A DNA stretch of 64,000 nt from Chitinophagaceae bacterium 26-R-25 (GTDB taxonomy: Bacteria > Bacteroidota > Bacteroidia > Chitinophagales > Chitinophagaceae). The stretch spans positions 1-64,000 of the forward strand of contig JARWSJ010000001.1 in assembly GCA_029906195.1 (NCBI GenBank), in the 5' to 3' direction. The position numbers were made by a program, and so were the translations under genes. The notes under the pieces were generated by a model. That model had not been told where the DNA came from, did no database searches, and was given only the letters and a program-made list of their open reading frames with translations. Below are positions 27,587 through 37,497 of this stretch, piece by piece; within the stretch, counting starts at the first letter, position 1; each line of letters opens with the position of its first letter.

Positions 27587-28351
27587 ATGTCACTCTACAT
27601 CACATCTTTAAATTCGGGGAGCAACGGGAATTGTTACTACGTGGGCAACGAGACAGACGCTATTTTTATAGATGCAGGAATTTCCTGCCGTGAAACGGAA
27701 AAAAGAATGCGCAGGCTTGATTTATCGATGGATAAAGTGCGGGCAATTTTTATTTCTCATGAACATACCGACCATATAAAGGGCGTAGCGGTACTGGCAA
27801 AAAAATACCGGCTGCCTGTATATATTACCGCTGCAACGTTGCAGTACGCGGGACTCCTGCTGAATGATCATGTCGTAATGCCGCTGCAAGGTAATTCTGT
27901 GATAAACGTAGGTAACCTCGTGGTGACTGCTTTTCCAAAATTGCACGATGCAGCTGATCCACATAGCTTTATGGTAAGCTGCAACAATATCAACATTGGT
28001 GTTTTCACTGACATTGGTTTTCCTTGTGAGCAACTGATCCATCATTTTCAACAATGCCATGCGGCGTTTCTTGAAACAAATTATGATGAGGAAATGCTGG
28101 AAAAAGGACGCTATCCATATTTTCTTAAAAACCGCATCCGCGGCGGTAAAGGACATTTGTCCAATGCACAGGCATTGCAGGTTTTTAGAGATCATAGGCC
28201 TTCGTTCATGACGCACTTATTGCTTTCTCATTTATCAAAAGACAATAACAATCCTGAGCTTGTTCAAAATCTTTTCAACGAACATGCCTGTGGCACTAAG
28301 ATTATAGTTGCGTCGCGATTTGAAGAAACATCAGTCTATTGTGTGAGTTGA
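27587..28351 (+). CDS. MBL-fold metallo-hydrolase (YycJ/WalJ-like)
   Basis: 254 residues from ATG 27587, chosen because MSLYITSLNSGSNGNCYYVG is the family's conserved start; the frame is open upstream through repeat DNA. The zinc-binding motif SHEHTDH gives His58, His60, Asp62, His63; a later His is in FPKLHDAADP and an Asp in GVFTDIGFP. Known relatives are cytoplasmic phosphodiesterase or exonuclease-like enzymes linked to DNA or cell-wall maintenance. Substrate is not known. It stands alone between two word-type repeats. Confidence 0.88.
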   Translation: MSLYITSLNSGSNGNCYYVGNETDAIFIDAGISCRETEKRMRRLDLSMDKVRAIFISHEHTDHIKGVAVLAKKYRLPVYITAATLQYAGLLLNDHVVMPLQGNSVINVGNLVVTAFPKLHDAADPHSFMVSCNNINIGVFTDIGFPCEQLIHHFQQCHAAFLETNYDEEMLEKGRYPYFLKNRIRGGKGHLSNAQALQVFRDHRPSFMTHLLLSHLSKDNNNPELVQNLFNEHACGTKIIVASRFEETSVYCVS

Positions 28352-28356
28352 GGAGT

Positions 28357-28454
28357 TACCACTAAGTCACTAAGGGCACTAAGTTACACTAAGGGTATTC
28401 ATATTCTTCATGGATTTGCTTAGTGTGGCTTAGTGCCCTTTGTGACTCAGTGGT
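28357..28454. repeat. Word-type inverted repeat (CACTAAG family)
   Basis: Left arm 28357-28394 (TACCACTAAGTCACTAAGGG and continuing) and right arm 28419-28454 (CTTAGTGTGGCTTAGTGCCC and continuing). The loop is 24 bases. The same words form another repeat at 54613-54702. Confidence 0.78.
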
Positions 28455-28538
28455 GAAAAACAAATGCCGGAGGCACTCCCAAAGGTTGCTTCTAAACATA
28501 ATCCTCCCTAAATTGTATTACAATCAAAACAGCAACCC

Positions 28539-29069
28539 ATGTCTTTAAGACCACCGGTATCTGACCATGACCATATACAGGGGAATTTTTTTGCAGCCAT
28601 AGAATTGGTGGAATATGGCGACTATCAATGTCCGCACTGCGGACATGCATACCCGATAGTGAAAAAACTCCAGGAAACATTCGGCACCAAGCTTAAATTT
28701 ATCTTCCGCAATTTTCCGTTAGCCAAAATTCACCCCGAAGCAACAATAGCAGCCGTCGCTACAGAGGCTGCGGCGAGACAGGAGAAGTTTTGGGAAATGC
28801 ACGATATCATTTTTGAAAACCAGCAGGACCTTAGCCGCGAAGCGCTGCTTAAATATGCAAAGCGGCTGGGGCTTGATACAGAACAGTTTAATTATGATCT
28901 CGATGATGAAATGTTGTATGAAAAAGTAGACAGCGACTTTGAGACAGGCATCCGAAGCGGCGTCAATGCCACACCAACTTTTTTCATCAACGGAGAAAAA
29001 TATAACCTCGGTTGGGAAGGCAACAGGCTGGAGCAATACATCAAAACCAGTGTATTGGGAGAGGAGTGA
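28539..29069 (+). CDS. DsbA-family thioredoxin-like protein, cytoplasmic
   Basis: 176 residues without a signal peptide. The thioredoxin fold carries the redox motif CPHC (GDYQCPHCGHAYPIV) near residue 30, with helical insertion in the middle (ATEAAARQEKFWEMHDIIFE) and the cis-Pro loop GVNATPTFFING near residue 145. This is the DsbA/FrnE-like class of thiol oxidoreductase. Lack of an export signal suggests cytoplasmic thiol chemistry or detoxification rather than periplasmic folding. It stands alone; no partner DsbB-like gene is near. Confidence 0.85.
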   Translation: MSLRPPVSDHDHIQGNFFAAIELVEYGDYQCPHCGHAYPIVKKLQETFGTKLKFIFRNFPLAKIHPEATIAAVATEAAARQEKFWEMHDIIFENQQDLSREALLKYAKRLGLDTEQFNYDLDDEMLYEKVDSDFETGIRSGVNATPTFFINGEKYNLGWEGNRLEQYIKTSVLGEE

Positions 29070-29115
29070 AGAGGAGATTATTTCCTGAATTGTTTTAATT
29101 TACGCTGTATATAAA

Positions 29116-29189
29116 GGCTAACGCTTAATGGTTAACGCTAAACGCCGGTGCGGTATTCTGCGACTAGCGTTTAGCGTTAAGCATTAGGC
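29116..29189. repeat. Word-type inverted repeat (GCTAACGCTTAA family)
   Basis: Left arm 29116-29146 (GGCTAACGCTTAATGG, then TTAACGCTAAACGCC) and right arm 29164-29189 (CTAGCGTTTAGCGTTAAGC and continuing). Confidence 0.75.
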
Positions 29190-29218
29190 AGTGAGCTTTC
29201 CAGTATAAAACCACTCAT

Positions 29219-30442
29219 ATGAACTACGCCCAACTACTCGAAGATATAAGACATGAAGTCACGGGTTTTTTTCAGGTAAATGATAAAGGAGTTTATTCCT
29301 ACCACAATCTCGCACATACGCAAAACGTAGTGGCCAGTGTCGGAAAAATTGGCCGCTATTACAAGCTCGATGATAAAGATTCTTTCATTGTAAACGCTGC
29401 TGCGTGGTATCACGACACTGGTTATCAGATAGGAGGCGGAAGGGATCATGAACAGCAAGGAGCTGCAATGGCCGAAAATTTTTTACTTGCCAGGGGTGTA
29501 GATCAAACCACGGTTGAGGCTATTAAAAATTGTATACTCGCTACAAAGCTTCCTCAGGCGCCCCAGACATTGCTGGAGCAGATCGTATGCGATGCAGACC
29601 TTTATCATCTGGGAACGGATGAATTTGGTGAGCAAAATAAGCAGGTTAGAAAAGAAATGGAGCAGAGGCTCGGCAAGAAAATAACAAAGCACGAATGGCG
29701 ATTAGGAACGATAAAACTTTTTGAGTTTCATCATTATCATACAGATTATGCACACAAATTTCTTGATCCTGTTAAACAACAGAATCTTGAAAAATTGAAA
29801 AGCAAGGAACCAGAAGACGAATCAAACAAAGACAAGAAAGTGAAAAAATCAAACCACGAGCAGGTTGCAGTGCAACCCGTCGCAGCGGAGAACAAAAAAC
29901 AGAAACCAGACAGACCGGAAAGAGGTATTGAAACAATGTTTCGCATTACCTCTAACAATCACCAGCGATTGAGTGATATGGCCGACAACAAAGCGCATAT
30001 CATGATCACGACAACGTCCATCATTTTATCCGTATTGCTAAGTGTGATGTTGCGAAAGCTGGAAGACAACCATCACCTCATCATTCCAACCATATTGTTA
30101 CTCGCAGTGTGCGTCGTAACAATGACACTGTCTATTTTGTCAACGCGTCCATCCTTACCTCCCGGAACTTTTACACCGCAGGATATTGCAGATAAAAAAG
30201 TAAACCTTCTGTTCTTCGGCAATTTCTATCGCATGAATTATGAAGAGTACAGTGATGCCATGCAATACATGATGAGCGATCGTGAATTTTTGTACGGCAA
30301 TCTCACACGTGATGTGTATTCGCAAGGTGTTGTGCTGGGACGCAAATACAGGTTGCTTCGCGCAGGATACAATGTCTTCATGTTTGGAGTGATTGTATCT
30401 GTAATTGCTTACTCAATAGCGGCAATATTCTTCGCCCACTAG
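29219..30442 (+). CDS. HD-domain protein fused to a Pycsar-effector-like (PycTM) membrane domain
   Basis: 407 residues. The N-terminal ~190 residues form an HD phosphohydrolase with putative metal ligands His33 (YHNLAHTQNV), His65-Asp66 (AAWYHDTGY) and Asp125/Asp127 (IVCDADLYHLG). A charged linker (about 195-235) follows. The C-terminus has the conserved entry FRITSNNHQRLSDMADNKAH, two adjacent membrane helices (about 260-278 and 287-308), a conserved soluble loop (FFGNFYRMNYEEYSDAMQYM) and a last helix (381-404). That C-terminal part is the DUF5706/PycTM type found in Pycsar anti-phage effectors, which damage the membrane on binding a cyclic pyrimidine nucleotide. No cyclase gene is adjacent. 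Confidence 0.82.
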   Translation: MNYAQLLEDIRHEVTGFFQVNDKGVYSYHNLAHTQNVVASVGKIGRYYKLDDKDSFIVNAAAWYHDTGYQIGGGRDHEQQGAAMAENFLLARGVDQTTVEAIKNCILATKLPQAPQTLLEQIVCDADLYHLGTDEFGEQNKQVRKEMEQRLGKKITKHEWRLGTIKLFEFHHYHTDYAHKFLDPVKQQNLEKLKSKEPEDESNKDKKVKKSNHEQVAVQPVAAENKKQKPDRPERGIETMFRITSNNHQRLSDMADNKAHIMITTTSIILSVLLSVMLRKLEDNHHLIIPTILLLAVCVVTMTLSILSTRPSLPPGTFTPQDIADKKVNLLFFGNFYRMNYEEYSDAMQYMMSDREFLYGNLTRDVYSQGVVLGRKYRLLRAGYNVFMFGVIVSVIAYSIAAIFFAH

Positions 30443-30524
30443 TAGATTGAGTTGCTGGGCAAAAAGTTGTTAATACATAACGAGGCGATGACAAAAAATG
30501 CAACCTCGAAAGGAATTAAAGTAA

Positions 30525-31406
30525 ATGAAAATTATGACGTGGCATCGTAAGATATATTTTTTAAGTATGCTGGTGGCTCTGCTGGCTTTGTTTGCCTGCG
30601 ATTCTGTCGATGGTGATGATGGCGATAAGAAAAACAAATTGCCCCATTACGATTTGTCAAAACCTGAGCGTTTTACAATGCCTGAAACATTGCTGGAAAT
30701 TTCCGGCATTAGTTTCCACAAAGGTAGAAATGACACGGTTTACGCGATCCAGGATGAAGAAGGAAAATTATTTAGATTGGCATGGGGTACCAAAAAGCAA
30801 TACCATGCAAAGTTTGCAAAGGGTGGTGATTATGAAGATGTGAGCATTGCCAATGATAAAGTATATATCCTTAAAAGCAGTGGAAGTATTTATGTAATAG
30901 ATTTTGGTGATGCTGTGTATGAAGAAATAGACAGCACAACAGAATGGAAGGGCTTACTTCCAAAAGGTGAATACGAAGGTTTGTTTGCAGAAGAAGCTAC
31001 AAACAAACTATTCGTGCTTTGCAAAAACTGCGAGACTGATGAAAACAAAGATTTTGTAACCGGTTACATTTTGCAGGGCGGTGACTCTCTATACCAAACA
31101 GGAAGTTTTACCATCGATGTGCAGTCCATCAAACCTTTTACCGGCAAGGTTAAACGGGGATTCAGACCTTCTGCTTTGACTAAAAATCCAATCACAGGAG
31201 AATGGTTTATTTTGTCGGCAGTCAATAAATTATTGGTCATTACAGACGGTCAATGGAAAGTGAAAGGTGCGTGTCATTTAGATGGGAACATGTTCAATCA
31301 ACCAGAAGGTATCGCATTTGATTCGGAAGGCAACATGTACATATCAAACGAAGGAGATGATTTGTCTGCAGGAAATATTTTGAAGTTTAAGAGAAGAGAA
31401 AAATGA
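30525..31406 (+). CDS. SdiA-regulated-domain (YjiK-like) beta-propeller lipoprotein
   Basis: 293 residues. Lipoprotein signal: hydrophobic stretch ending LLALFAC with lipobox Cys at residue 25. The mature part is propeller-like, with ETLLEISGISFHKGRNDTVY, EGLFAEEATNKLFVLCKNCE and a closing blade FNQPEGIAFDSEGNMYISNE. These match the SdiA-regulated/YjiK family of exported proteins of unknown substrate. It starts 83 bp after the HD-PycTM gene, perhaps co-transcribed. Start alternatives at 30534 exist. Confidence 0.82.
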   Translation: MKIMTWHRKIYFLSMLVALLALFACDSVDGDDGDKKNKLPHYDLSKPERFTMPETLLEISGISFHKGRNDTVYAIQDEEGKLFRLAWGTKKQYHAKFAKGGDYEDVSIANDKVYILKSSGSIYVIDFGDAVYEEIDSTTEWKGLLPKGEYEGLFAEEATNKLFVLCKNCETDENKDFVTGYILQGGDSLYQTGSFTIDVQSIKPFTGKVKRGFRPSALTKNPITGEWFILSAVNKLLVITDGQWKVKGACHLDGNMFNQPEGIAFDSEGNMYISNEGDDLSAGNILKFKRREK

Positions 31407-31412
31407 TAGGCA

Positions 31413-31516
31413 ATGTGGGATGTTCGATGTAGGAAATACGATGTCCGAAATTGTCTATAGCGTAACACTCTAATGACTTTCGTACACCCTACATCGTACA
31501 CCGTACATCGTACACC
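31413..31516. repeat. Word-type inverted repeat (ACATCGTACACC family)
   Basis: Left arm 31413-31447 (ATGTGGGATGTTCGATGTAG and continuing) is an imperfect inverse of right arm 31480-31516 (ACACCCTACATCGTACACCG and continuing). It ends 22 bp before the next start codon. Confidence 0.7.
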
Positions 31517-31538
31517 AGAAACAACACCAAAGAACCAA

Positions 31539-34500
31539 ATGAAATTTCTATTTACCATACTAGCTATGCTATGCGCCAATCTGCTGCATGCACAGGACAG
31601 CATTGAGCACCGTGTGATATTTATTGGTGATGCGGGAGAAATGAATCCTGCACAGCAAAAGGCACTAATCCATGCTTCCAATCACATACTCCGGGGGAAA
31701 ACGACGGTGATGTATTTAGGTGACAATGTGTACCCCAGAGGAATGGCCCTGCCGGGAGAAAAAAATGCAGACAAAACAAAACAAATACTGCAGTCACAAT
31801 TTCAACCGATGCGTTCGAAAGGTGCGCCTGTATACTTTGTGCCGGGTAATCATGATTGGGACAAGATGGGACCTAAAGGGTTGTCGAAAATTAAATATCA
31901 ATGGCAGTATCTGGAAGAGCAGAACGATTCACTATTGAAGTTGATTCCACCAAACGGTTGCCCTGATCCAGTAGAGATACATCTCACCAATGATCTCGTG
32001 ATCATTGCCTTTGATAGCGAGTGGTGGTTGTTTCCCTTCGATAAAAAAAATGAAGATGCTGATTGTGACTGCTATACAAAGAAAGATGTGCTCGCTAAGC
32101 TTGCGGAAATGCGTTATCGAAACAGGGGCAAGATTGTTCTGCTCGCATCGCACCATCCGTTTCAAAGCTATGGTGTGCATGGCGGTAAGTTCACGTGGAA
32201 GGATCATATTTTTCCGTTAACATCGGTCAGCAAAAATTTATATATCCCATTGCCCGGTATCGGTTCACTGTATCCGTTTTTGCGTTCTACTTTTCCCAAT
32301 CCGGAAGATTTAAAACATCCATTGTACCAGGACATGATCAACCGCGTAAATGCAGTGTTTGAAGGTTCGGCCAACCTTGTGCATGTGGCAGGACATGAAC
32401 ATGGTTTGCAGTTCATTGAAGATAAAGGCACACAAGTTGTAAGCGGCGCAGGCGCAAAACATACCAATGCAAAAAAAGGAAAGGGCTCCTTGTTTGCAGA
32501 TGCCACGCAGGGCTATGTTACTGTTGATTTGTTGAACACTTCAGCATTGCGTGTGACTTACTACATCTACGAAAATGATGCGGTACATCAGGCATTTACC
32601 TATGCGATTCCTTATGCACCGGAGCAGGAAATAGTTGCACCAAACAATGTACCGATAAAAGAAGATAGTGTGGTAGTCAGTGTACATGCAGCGTACGATT
32701 CTGTTGGAAAAACGCATCGTTTTTTCTTCGGCGAAAATTATAGAAAAGAATGGGCAGCTCCCACTAAGCTGCCAGTCTTGCGTATCTCTGAATTGTACGG
32801 TGGTTTAAAGCCTTTGCAACTCGGTGGAGGTATGCAGTCAAAATCACTAAGGCTGGAAGATAAAGATGGAAAAGAATGGGTGATACGCAGCGTTGAAAAA
32901 TTGCCCGACGCACTATTGCCGGATGCCTTGAAAGGAACATTTGCCAGGGATTGGCTGGATGATGTAACAAGCGGCCAGCATCCTTTCTCTGCCCTGGTTG
33001 TACCGCCAATTGCGAATGCTGTAAAAGTGCCTCATGCATCGCCTGTTATTGGGGTGTTATCTCCAGACAAGAACCTTGGCGTGTATGGCAGAGTGTTTTC
33101 AAATCTTGTTGTGCTGTTGGAAGAAAGGGAGCCTTTGGGCAAATCTGACAACTCCGAAAAAATGAAAAAGAATTTGCAGAAGGACAACGATAATCAACTT
33201 CATGCAAAAGAATTTTTACGGGCGAGAATGCTGGATGCGTTGCTGGGCGATTGGGACAGGCATGAAGATCAATGGCGATGGTACAATGATAATGATGATA
33301 AGAAGGCCAAAGAATATCTTGCTGTGCCGCGCGATCGCGACCAGGTGTTCCACGTAGTGCAAGGCTTTATTCCTAAAATAGTTTCGAAAGAATATGTGCT
33401 GCCTACATTCAGAAATTTCGATGCGGAAATGTTGCACGGGAAATGGTTGCTGTATAAAACAAGATTTGGAAACGTCTATCCGGAGATGCAATTTAGCCGC
33501 GATGAGTGGAAGAAAGAAGCCGACAAATTTGCCAAAGCGGTTACGGATTCTGTGATTGAAGAAGCACTGAAACGATTGCCTGCAGCCTCCTACGCAATCC
33601 GGCATGATGAGTTGGCAACTATATTGAGAGATCGTCGAAACAGGCTTTCGGAAACGATGCTGCATTATTATGACTTCATTCAAAAGGTCGTTGACATAAG
33701 GGTAAGCAATAAAAATGAATTGGTGGAGATAAGTGATGCGCCTGACAAAGGAATGAATATCCGCATTTCAAAGATCAACAAAGAAGGGAAGGTGAAAGAT
33801 GAATTGATGAATAAAACCTATCCTGCCAACGCTACTAAGGAAGTGCGTTTATATCTGGGAGACGGTAACGATAGCGTGATATTGAACAGTCCGGCATCTG
33901 CTGTTAAGCTGCGCATTATAGGAGGTGATGACAGCAAGAGTTATAACATTGTTGATTCGAAGAACAAAGTAAAATTGTACGATAAGAATAACGGCTCGCA
34001 ATTTACAGGCGATACTACTTTGTTGAAACGACACATTTCTGATGATAGTTTGAATACGTCCTTCACTCAAACGAATCTTTACAATATCTGGATGCCGATG
34101 GCCTTGGTAGGTATTAATATTGATGATGGTCTTATTGTTGGTGCAGGCTTCAAATACACGAAGCAGGAGGGTTTCAGGAAGTTTCCTTATGCCAGTACCC
34201 ATCAATTGGTCGCGGGCCATTCGTTCTCAACAAAGGCCTACAGGATACGATATAATGGGGAGTGGATCGATGCAGTAGGTAAAGCAGATTTTACTTTACA
34301 GGCAGTAGTAAGGGCGCCGAATAACACCATCAATTTCTTTGGCCGAGGTAACGAAACCGTCTACGATAAAACTGGAGATTACAAAAGATATTATCGTACA
34401 AGATATGGTGCTTATCAACTTGATCCGGCACTGCGCTGGAACGGCAGGAAGGACGGTACTTTGAGCATCGGGCCATCATTGTACTACTATGCTTATGACT

Positions 34501-35144
34501 CAGAGGACAACAAAGGCAGGTTTATCGAAAATACTTCGCAGATCGGTTCATACGATAGTTTAATCATTGATAAAAACAAACTGCACCTTGGGGGGCAGAT
34601 AACATTGCTCAGCGACAAGCGAAACAGCAAGGTGATTCCGCAATGGGGCACCTATGTAAGCCTGCGCATACAAGCCTACAAAGGCATTGGCGAATATGCC
34701 AATGATTTCATGCAGTTTATACCGGAAGTAGCCTTGTACAAGAGCTTAAATCCACGTGCGACTGTCGTGCTGGCAGAAAGATTTGGCGGAACGGTAAGTG
34801 TAGGCAAAACAACGTTTTATCAATCTGCGTTTATCGGCGGACAAGAAAACTTGCTCGGCTACAGGCAATATCGTTTTGCGGGTCAACATAGTTTTTACAA
34901 CAACCTGGAACTCAGAATAAAAGTGGCAGATGTTGCCAATTATATTTTGCCGGGACAGTTGGGGCTCACTGGTTTTTGGGATATCGGCCGCGTTTGGGAA
35001 GTGCCTGACAATTCTAACAAATGGCACAATGGCGTAGGAGGTGGCATTTATTTTGCGCCTGCTTCCATGCTCTCTTTTAATTTTGTAATGGGATACTCTC
35101 CCGAAGGCTGGTATCCATATTTTACAATGGGATTTAGATTTTAA
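31539..35144 (+). CDS. Calcineurin-like metallophosphoesterase fused to an Omp85-type outer-membrane barrel
   Basis: 1201 residues from ATG 31539, chosen for the signal peptide MKFLFTILAMLCANLLHAQ; the frame is open upstream through the repeat. The N-terminal ~370 residues are a metallophosphoesterase with IFIGDAGEMN, MYLGDNVYPRGM, VPGNHDWDKMGP and VHVAGHEHGLQF supplying the two-metal ligands. The middle (~400-850) has no firm assignment (WVIRSVEKLPDALLPDALKG, LLGDWDRHEDQWRWY). The last ~350 residues read as a surface-antigen/Omp85-type barrel, with FGGTVSVGKTTFYQSAFIGG and a final strand YPYFTMGFRF. It could display a phosphoesterase in the periplasm. It is 4 bp from the next gene. Confidence 0.82.
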   Translation: MKFLFTILAMLCANLLHAQDSIEHRVIFIGDAGEMNPAQQKALIHASNHILRGKTTVMYLGDNVYPRGMALPGEKNADKTKQILQSQFQPMRSKGAPVYFVPGNHDWDKMGPKGLSKIKYQWQYLEEQNDSLLKLIPPNGCPDPVEIHLTNDLVIIAFDSEWWLFPFDKKNEDADCDCYTKKDVLAKLAEMRYRNRGKIVLLASHHPFQSYGVHGGKFTWKDHIFPLTSVSKNLYIPLPGIGSLYPFLRSTFPNPEDLKHPLYQDMINRVNAVFEGSANLVHVAGHEHGLQFIEDKGTQVVSGAGAKHTNAKKGKGSLFADATQGYVTVDLLNTSALRVTYYIYENDAVHQAFTYAIPYAPEQEIVAPNNVPIKEDSVVVSVHAAYDSVGKTHRFFFGENYRKEWAAPTKLPVLRISELYGGLKPLQLGGGMQSKSLRLEDKDGKEWVIRSVEKLPDALLPDALKGTFARDWLDDVTSGQHPFSALVVPPIANAVKVPHASPVIGVLSPDKNLGVYGRVFSNLVVLLEEREPLGKSDNSEKMKKNLQKDNDNQLHAKEFLRARMLDALLGDWDRHEDQWRWYNDNDDKKAKEYLAVPRDRDQVFHVVQGFIPKIVSKEYVLPTFRNFDAEMLHGKWLLYKTRFGNVYPEMQFSRDEWKKEADKFAKAVTDSVIEEALKRLPAASYAIRHDELATILRDRRNRLSETMLHYYDFIQKVVDIRVSNKNELVEISDAPDKGMNIRISKINKEGKVKDELMNKTYPANATKEVRLYLGDGNDSVILNSPASAVKLRIIGGDDSKSYNIVDSKNKVKLYDKNNGSQFTGDTTLLKRHISDDSLNTSFTQTNLYNIWMPMALVGINIDDGLIVGAGFKYTKQEGFRKFPYASTHQLVAGHSFSTKAYRIRYNGEWIDAVGKADFTLQAVVRAPNNTINFFGRGNETVYDKTGDYKRYYRTRYGAYQLDPALRWNGRKDGTLSIGPSLYYYAYDSEDNKGRFIENTSQIGSYDSLIIDKNKLHLGGQITLLSDKRNSKVIPQWGTYVSLRIQAYKGIGEYANDFMQFIPEVALYKSLNPRATVVLAERFGGTVSVGKTTFYQSAFIGGQENLLGYRQYRFAGQHSFYNNLELRIKVADVANYILPGQLGLTGFWDIGRVWEVPDNSNKWHNGVGGGIYFAPASMLSFNFVMGYSPEGWYPYFTMGFRF

Positions 35145-35148
35145 TACT

Positions 35149-37497
35149 ATGCAGAACACGATAATAAACGTCTTCCCTGATTTTCCGCCTGATTCAACTG
35201 TTGAAGTTGCATTGTCATTCGGGCCGTTTATCCGCTTTTTAAAAAGCAGGAACGACAAAGACAACATGCATAAAAATCATTTCTTCAGATACATCATTGA
35301 TCAGTTCGAGCGTCATCCGGAGCTGTTGAGCGCGATTGATGTAAAAGAAATGTACAAGTATTCAAAACCGTTGGAGCTGGTATATGCAGCAGTGTCGCCG
35401 GTTGTGGAAGATGAAGAAAGTCATTACTGGGCGCTGTGTACACCCGGTGTGCCATCACTATTTTTTAGCACCAATGCATTTTTCAATCTCATTACCAACA
35501 AAGATGCAAAGGGCGTGATCAACAATGCCATCACAAAAGACAACGAAGAGTTGCGCAAAGGACATGCTGAAATGTCCTATTCGCTCATTCTTGAAAGATT
35601 CTTCGACATTCCCTGTTTTTTCAACCGGGAAATGATCAAGCAGCTGGATGACAGGGGGACGGGTTTGGCCAAATACTACAAGATCAATCCTGATACAAGG
35701 TTTACTGACATCATTCCATTGAAACCTTTGCCGGATCTGGACATGACGATGTTTCAATCAAGACAAAACGATAAAGATGAGATACTTGCAAGGCTACGTG
35801 AGATCATGCCACTAAACATGTTCCGCTTTGAAGGTTTCGGCATCACAAACGCGGAAGATGTGACCTCTTCCTATGCGCTGGATACAATAAAAAATCTATT
35901 GCTGTCGCATTCTGATGATGAAAGCGAAGATTATGCAAAGATCACCAACGCTTTGAAAACACTGATAGGGAGCAAGGATATTGAATTTGGTGCGTTGCCG
36001 TTTTTGCAGATAAACAACAGACTCGTTTTTAAGGATAAGGCTTGTGCAAACAGCATGCTGATAAGATCTACAAAAGATTTCTTGGAAATGGACGCTGCCT
36101 ATGCAGCACTAACAGATAAATACTTCAAAAATCCCAGGGTTGTTTTTTATAATGACATTAGTGAAGAGGATGCGCAAAAGGAAAACTATCTGAAGGGAAT
36201 GAAAATGGCTGGTGTTCGTTCCTTTGCGTTTATTCCTGTTTATTTCAATAACCTGCTGGTTGGAATGTTAGAGGTGTTTTGTAAAAAAGAAGGCGTGTTC
36301 ACTGAAGGTTTATTGTCGCGCCTTGATCCTGCGATACCACTGATTTCCCAGTTAATGAAAAATACGATTGATGAGTTTGGAAACGGATTGAATAAAGTGA
36401 TCAAGGAAAAATTTACTGCCATTCAACCTTCTGTGCAATGGAAGTTCAATGAGGTTGCCTGGCATCATATGCGCGATGTATCTCAGCATGTTCCCAATCC
36501 GGAAATTGAAGACATTGTTTTCGAGAATGTATATCCTTTGTACGGTGCAGTTGATATTCGCAATTCAACGATAGAGCGTAACAGCGCACTTTACAAAGAC
36601 ATGCAGGTGCAATTCAATATTTTGGTGAAAGTATTACAGGAACTGAAAAAGCGTTCCGGTTTCGGATTGATCGACGAAAAGATATTTGTTACCCAGCAAT
36701 GGATTCAAAAGATAGCTGCAGTCAATGAGTTCAATGAAGAAGTAAAGTTGAATGACTTTCTTGAGAATGACATTACACCATTCCTGATCAATTTTACGGA
36801 AAGCAATCCAGCCTACAGACCTGTAACAGACGAATATTTCAGTGCGATCGATGAAAAAGCCGGTAAGGCTTACCACAATCGCCGCCAGCTTGAAAGGTCG
36901 ATGAATACTGTGATTTCATCGCTCAATAACTATTTTGAGTTGCTGAAGATAGAAATACAACAAGCATATCCCTGCTACTTTGAAAAGTTCAGAACGGATG
37001 GCGTTGAGTATGATATTTATATCGGTCAGTCCATTACACCCGATAGGCCGTACAACGACATGTATCTCAGCAACCTTCGCCTGATGCAACTTACATCAAT
37101 GGTTACTGTGGCGAAGTATTCGCACTCCCTGTTGCCGCATATACCAAGGCATGTAGAAACAACGCAACTGATTTTCATTCATTCACATCCGATCGATATA
37201 CGATTCAGAAAAGATGAAAAGCGTTTTGATGTGGAAGGGGCTTACAACATCCGTTACCACATTATTAAAAAACGAATTGACAAAGTGCACATTCGCGATA
37301 CGGGTGAGCGTCTTACACAACCGAACAAGATAGCACTCATCTATTTCAATCAAAAGGAAGCAGACGAATACATCTCTTACATTAAATATCTGCAAGGCGA
37401 AAAAATGTTGATGGACGATCTTGAATACCTTGATCTGGAAGATCTACAGGGAGTGTCGGGATTGAAGGCGTTGAGAGTGGGAGTGATGGTGGACTGA
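35149..37497 (+). CDS. Large GAF-domain protein of unknown function
   Basis: 782 residues, cytoplasmic. A GAF-like sensor domain is plausible around residues 300-420 (RVVFYNDISEEDAQKENYLK, FAFIPVYFNNLLVGMLEVFC). Before it and after it are long helical regions specific to Bacteroidota proteins; RPYNDMYLSNLRLMQLTSMV and the acidic end DDLEYLDLEDLQG are notable. No enzymatic output domain is visible. It begins 4 bp after the phosphoesterase-barrel gene, so they are translationally coupled, although one product is exported and the other is not. Confidence 0.75.
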   Translation: MQNTIINVFPDFPPDSTVEVALSFGPFIRFLKSRNDKDNMHKNHFFRYIIDQFERHPELLSAIDVKEMYKYSKPLELVYAAVSPVVEDEESHYWALCTPGVPSLFFSTNAFFNLITNKDAKGVINNAITKDNEELRKGHAEMSYSLILERFFDIPCFFNREMIKQLDDRGTGLAKYYKINPDTRFTDIIPLKPLPDLDMTMFQSRQNDKDEILARLREIMPLNMFRFEGFGITNAEDVTSSYALDTIKNLLLSHSDDESEDYAKITNALKTLIGSKDIEFGALPFLQINNRLVFKDKACANSMLIRSTKDFLEMDAAYAALTDKYFKNPRVVFYNDISEEDAQKENYLKGMKMAGVRSFAFIPVYFNNLLVGMLEVFCKKEGVFTEGLLSRLDPAIPLISQLMKNTIDEFGNGLNKVIKEKFTAIQPSVQWKFNEVAWHHMRDVSQHVPNPEIEDIVFENVYPLYGAVDIRNSTIERNSALYKDMQVQFNILVKVLQELKKRSGFGLIDEKIFVTQQWIQKIAAVNEFNEEVKLNDFLENDITPFLINFTESNPAYRPVTDEYFSAIDEKAGKAYHNRRQLERSMNTVISSLNNYFELLKIEIQQAYPCYFEKFRTDGVEYDIYIGQSITPDRPYNDMYLSNLRLMQLTSMVTVAKYSHSLLPHIPRHVETTQLIFIHSHPIDIRFRKDEKRFDVEGAYNIRYHIIKKRIDKVHIRDTGERLTQPNKIALIYFNQKEADEYISYIKYLQGEKMLMDDLEYLDLEDLQGVSGLKALRVGVMVD

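Noticed and set aside
29219-30442. Considered calling a complete Pycsar defence system
   Set aside because: No nucleotide cyclase gene lies within several kb on either side; only the effector-like domain is seen.
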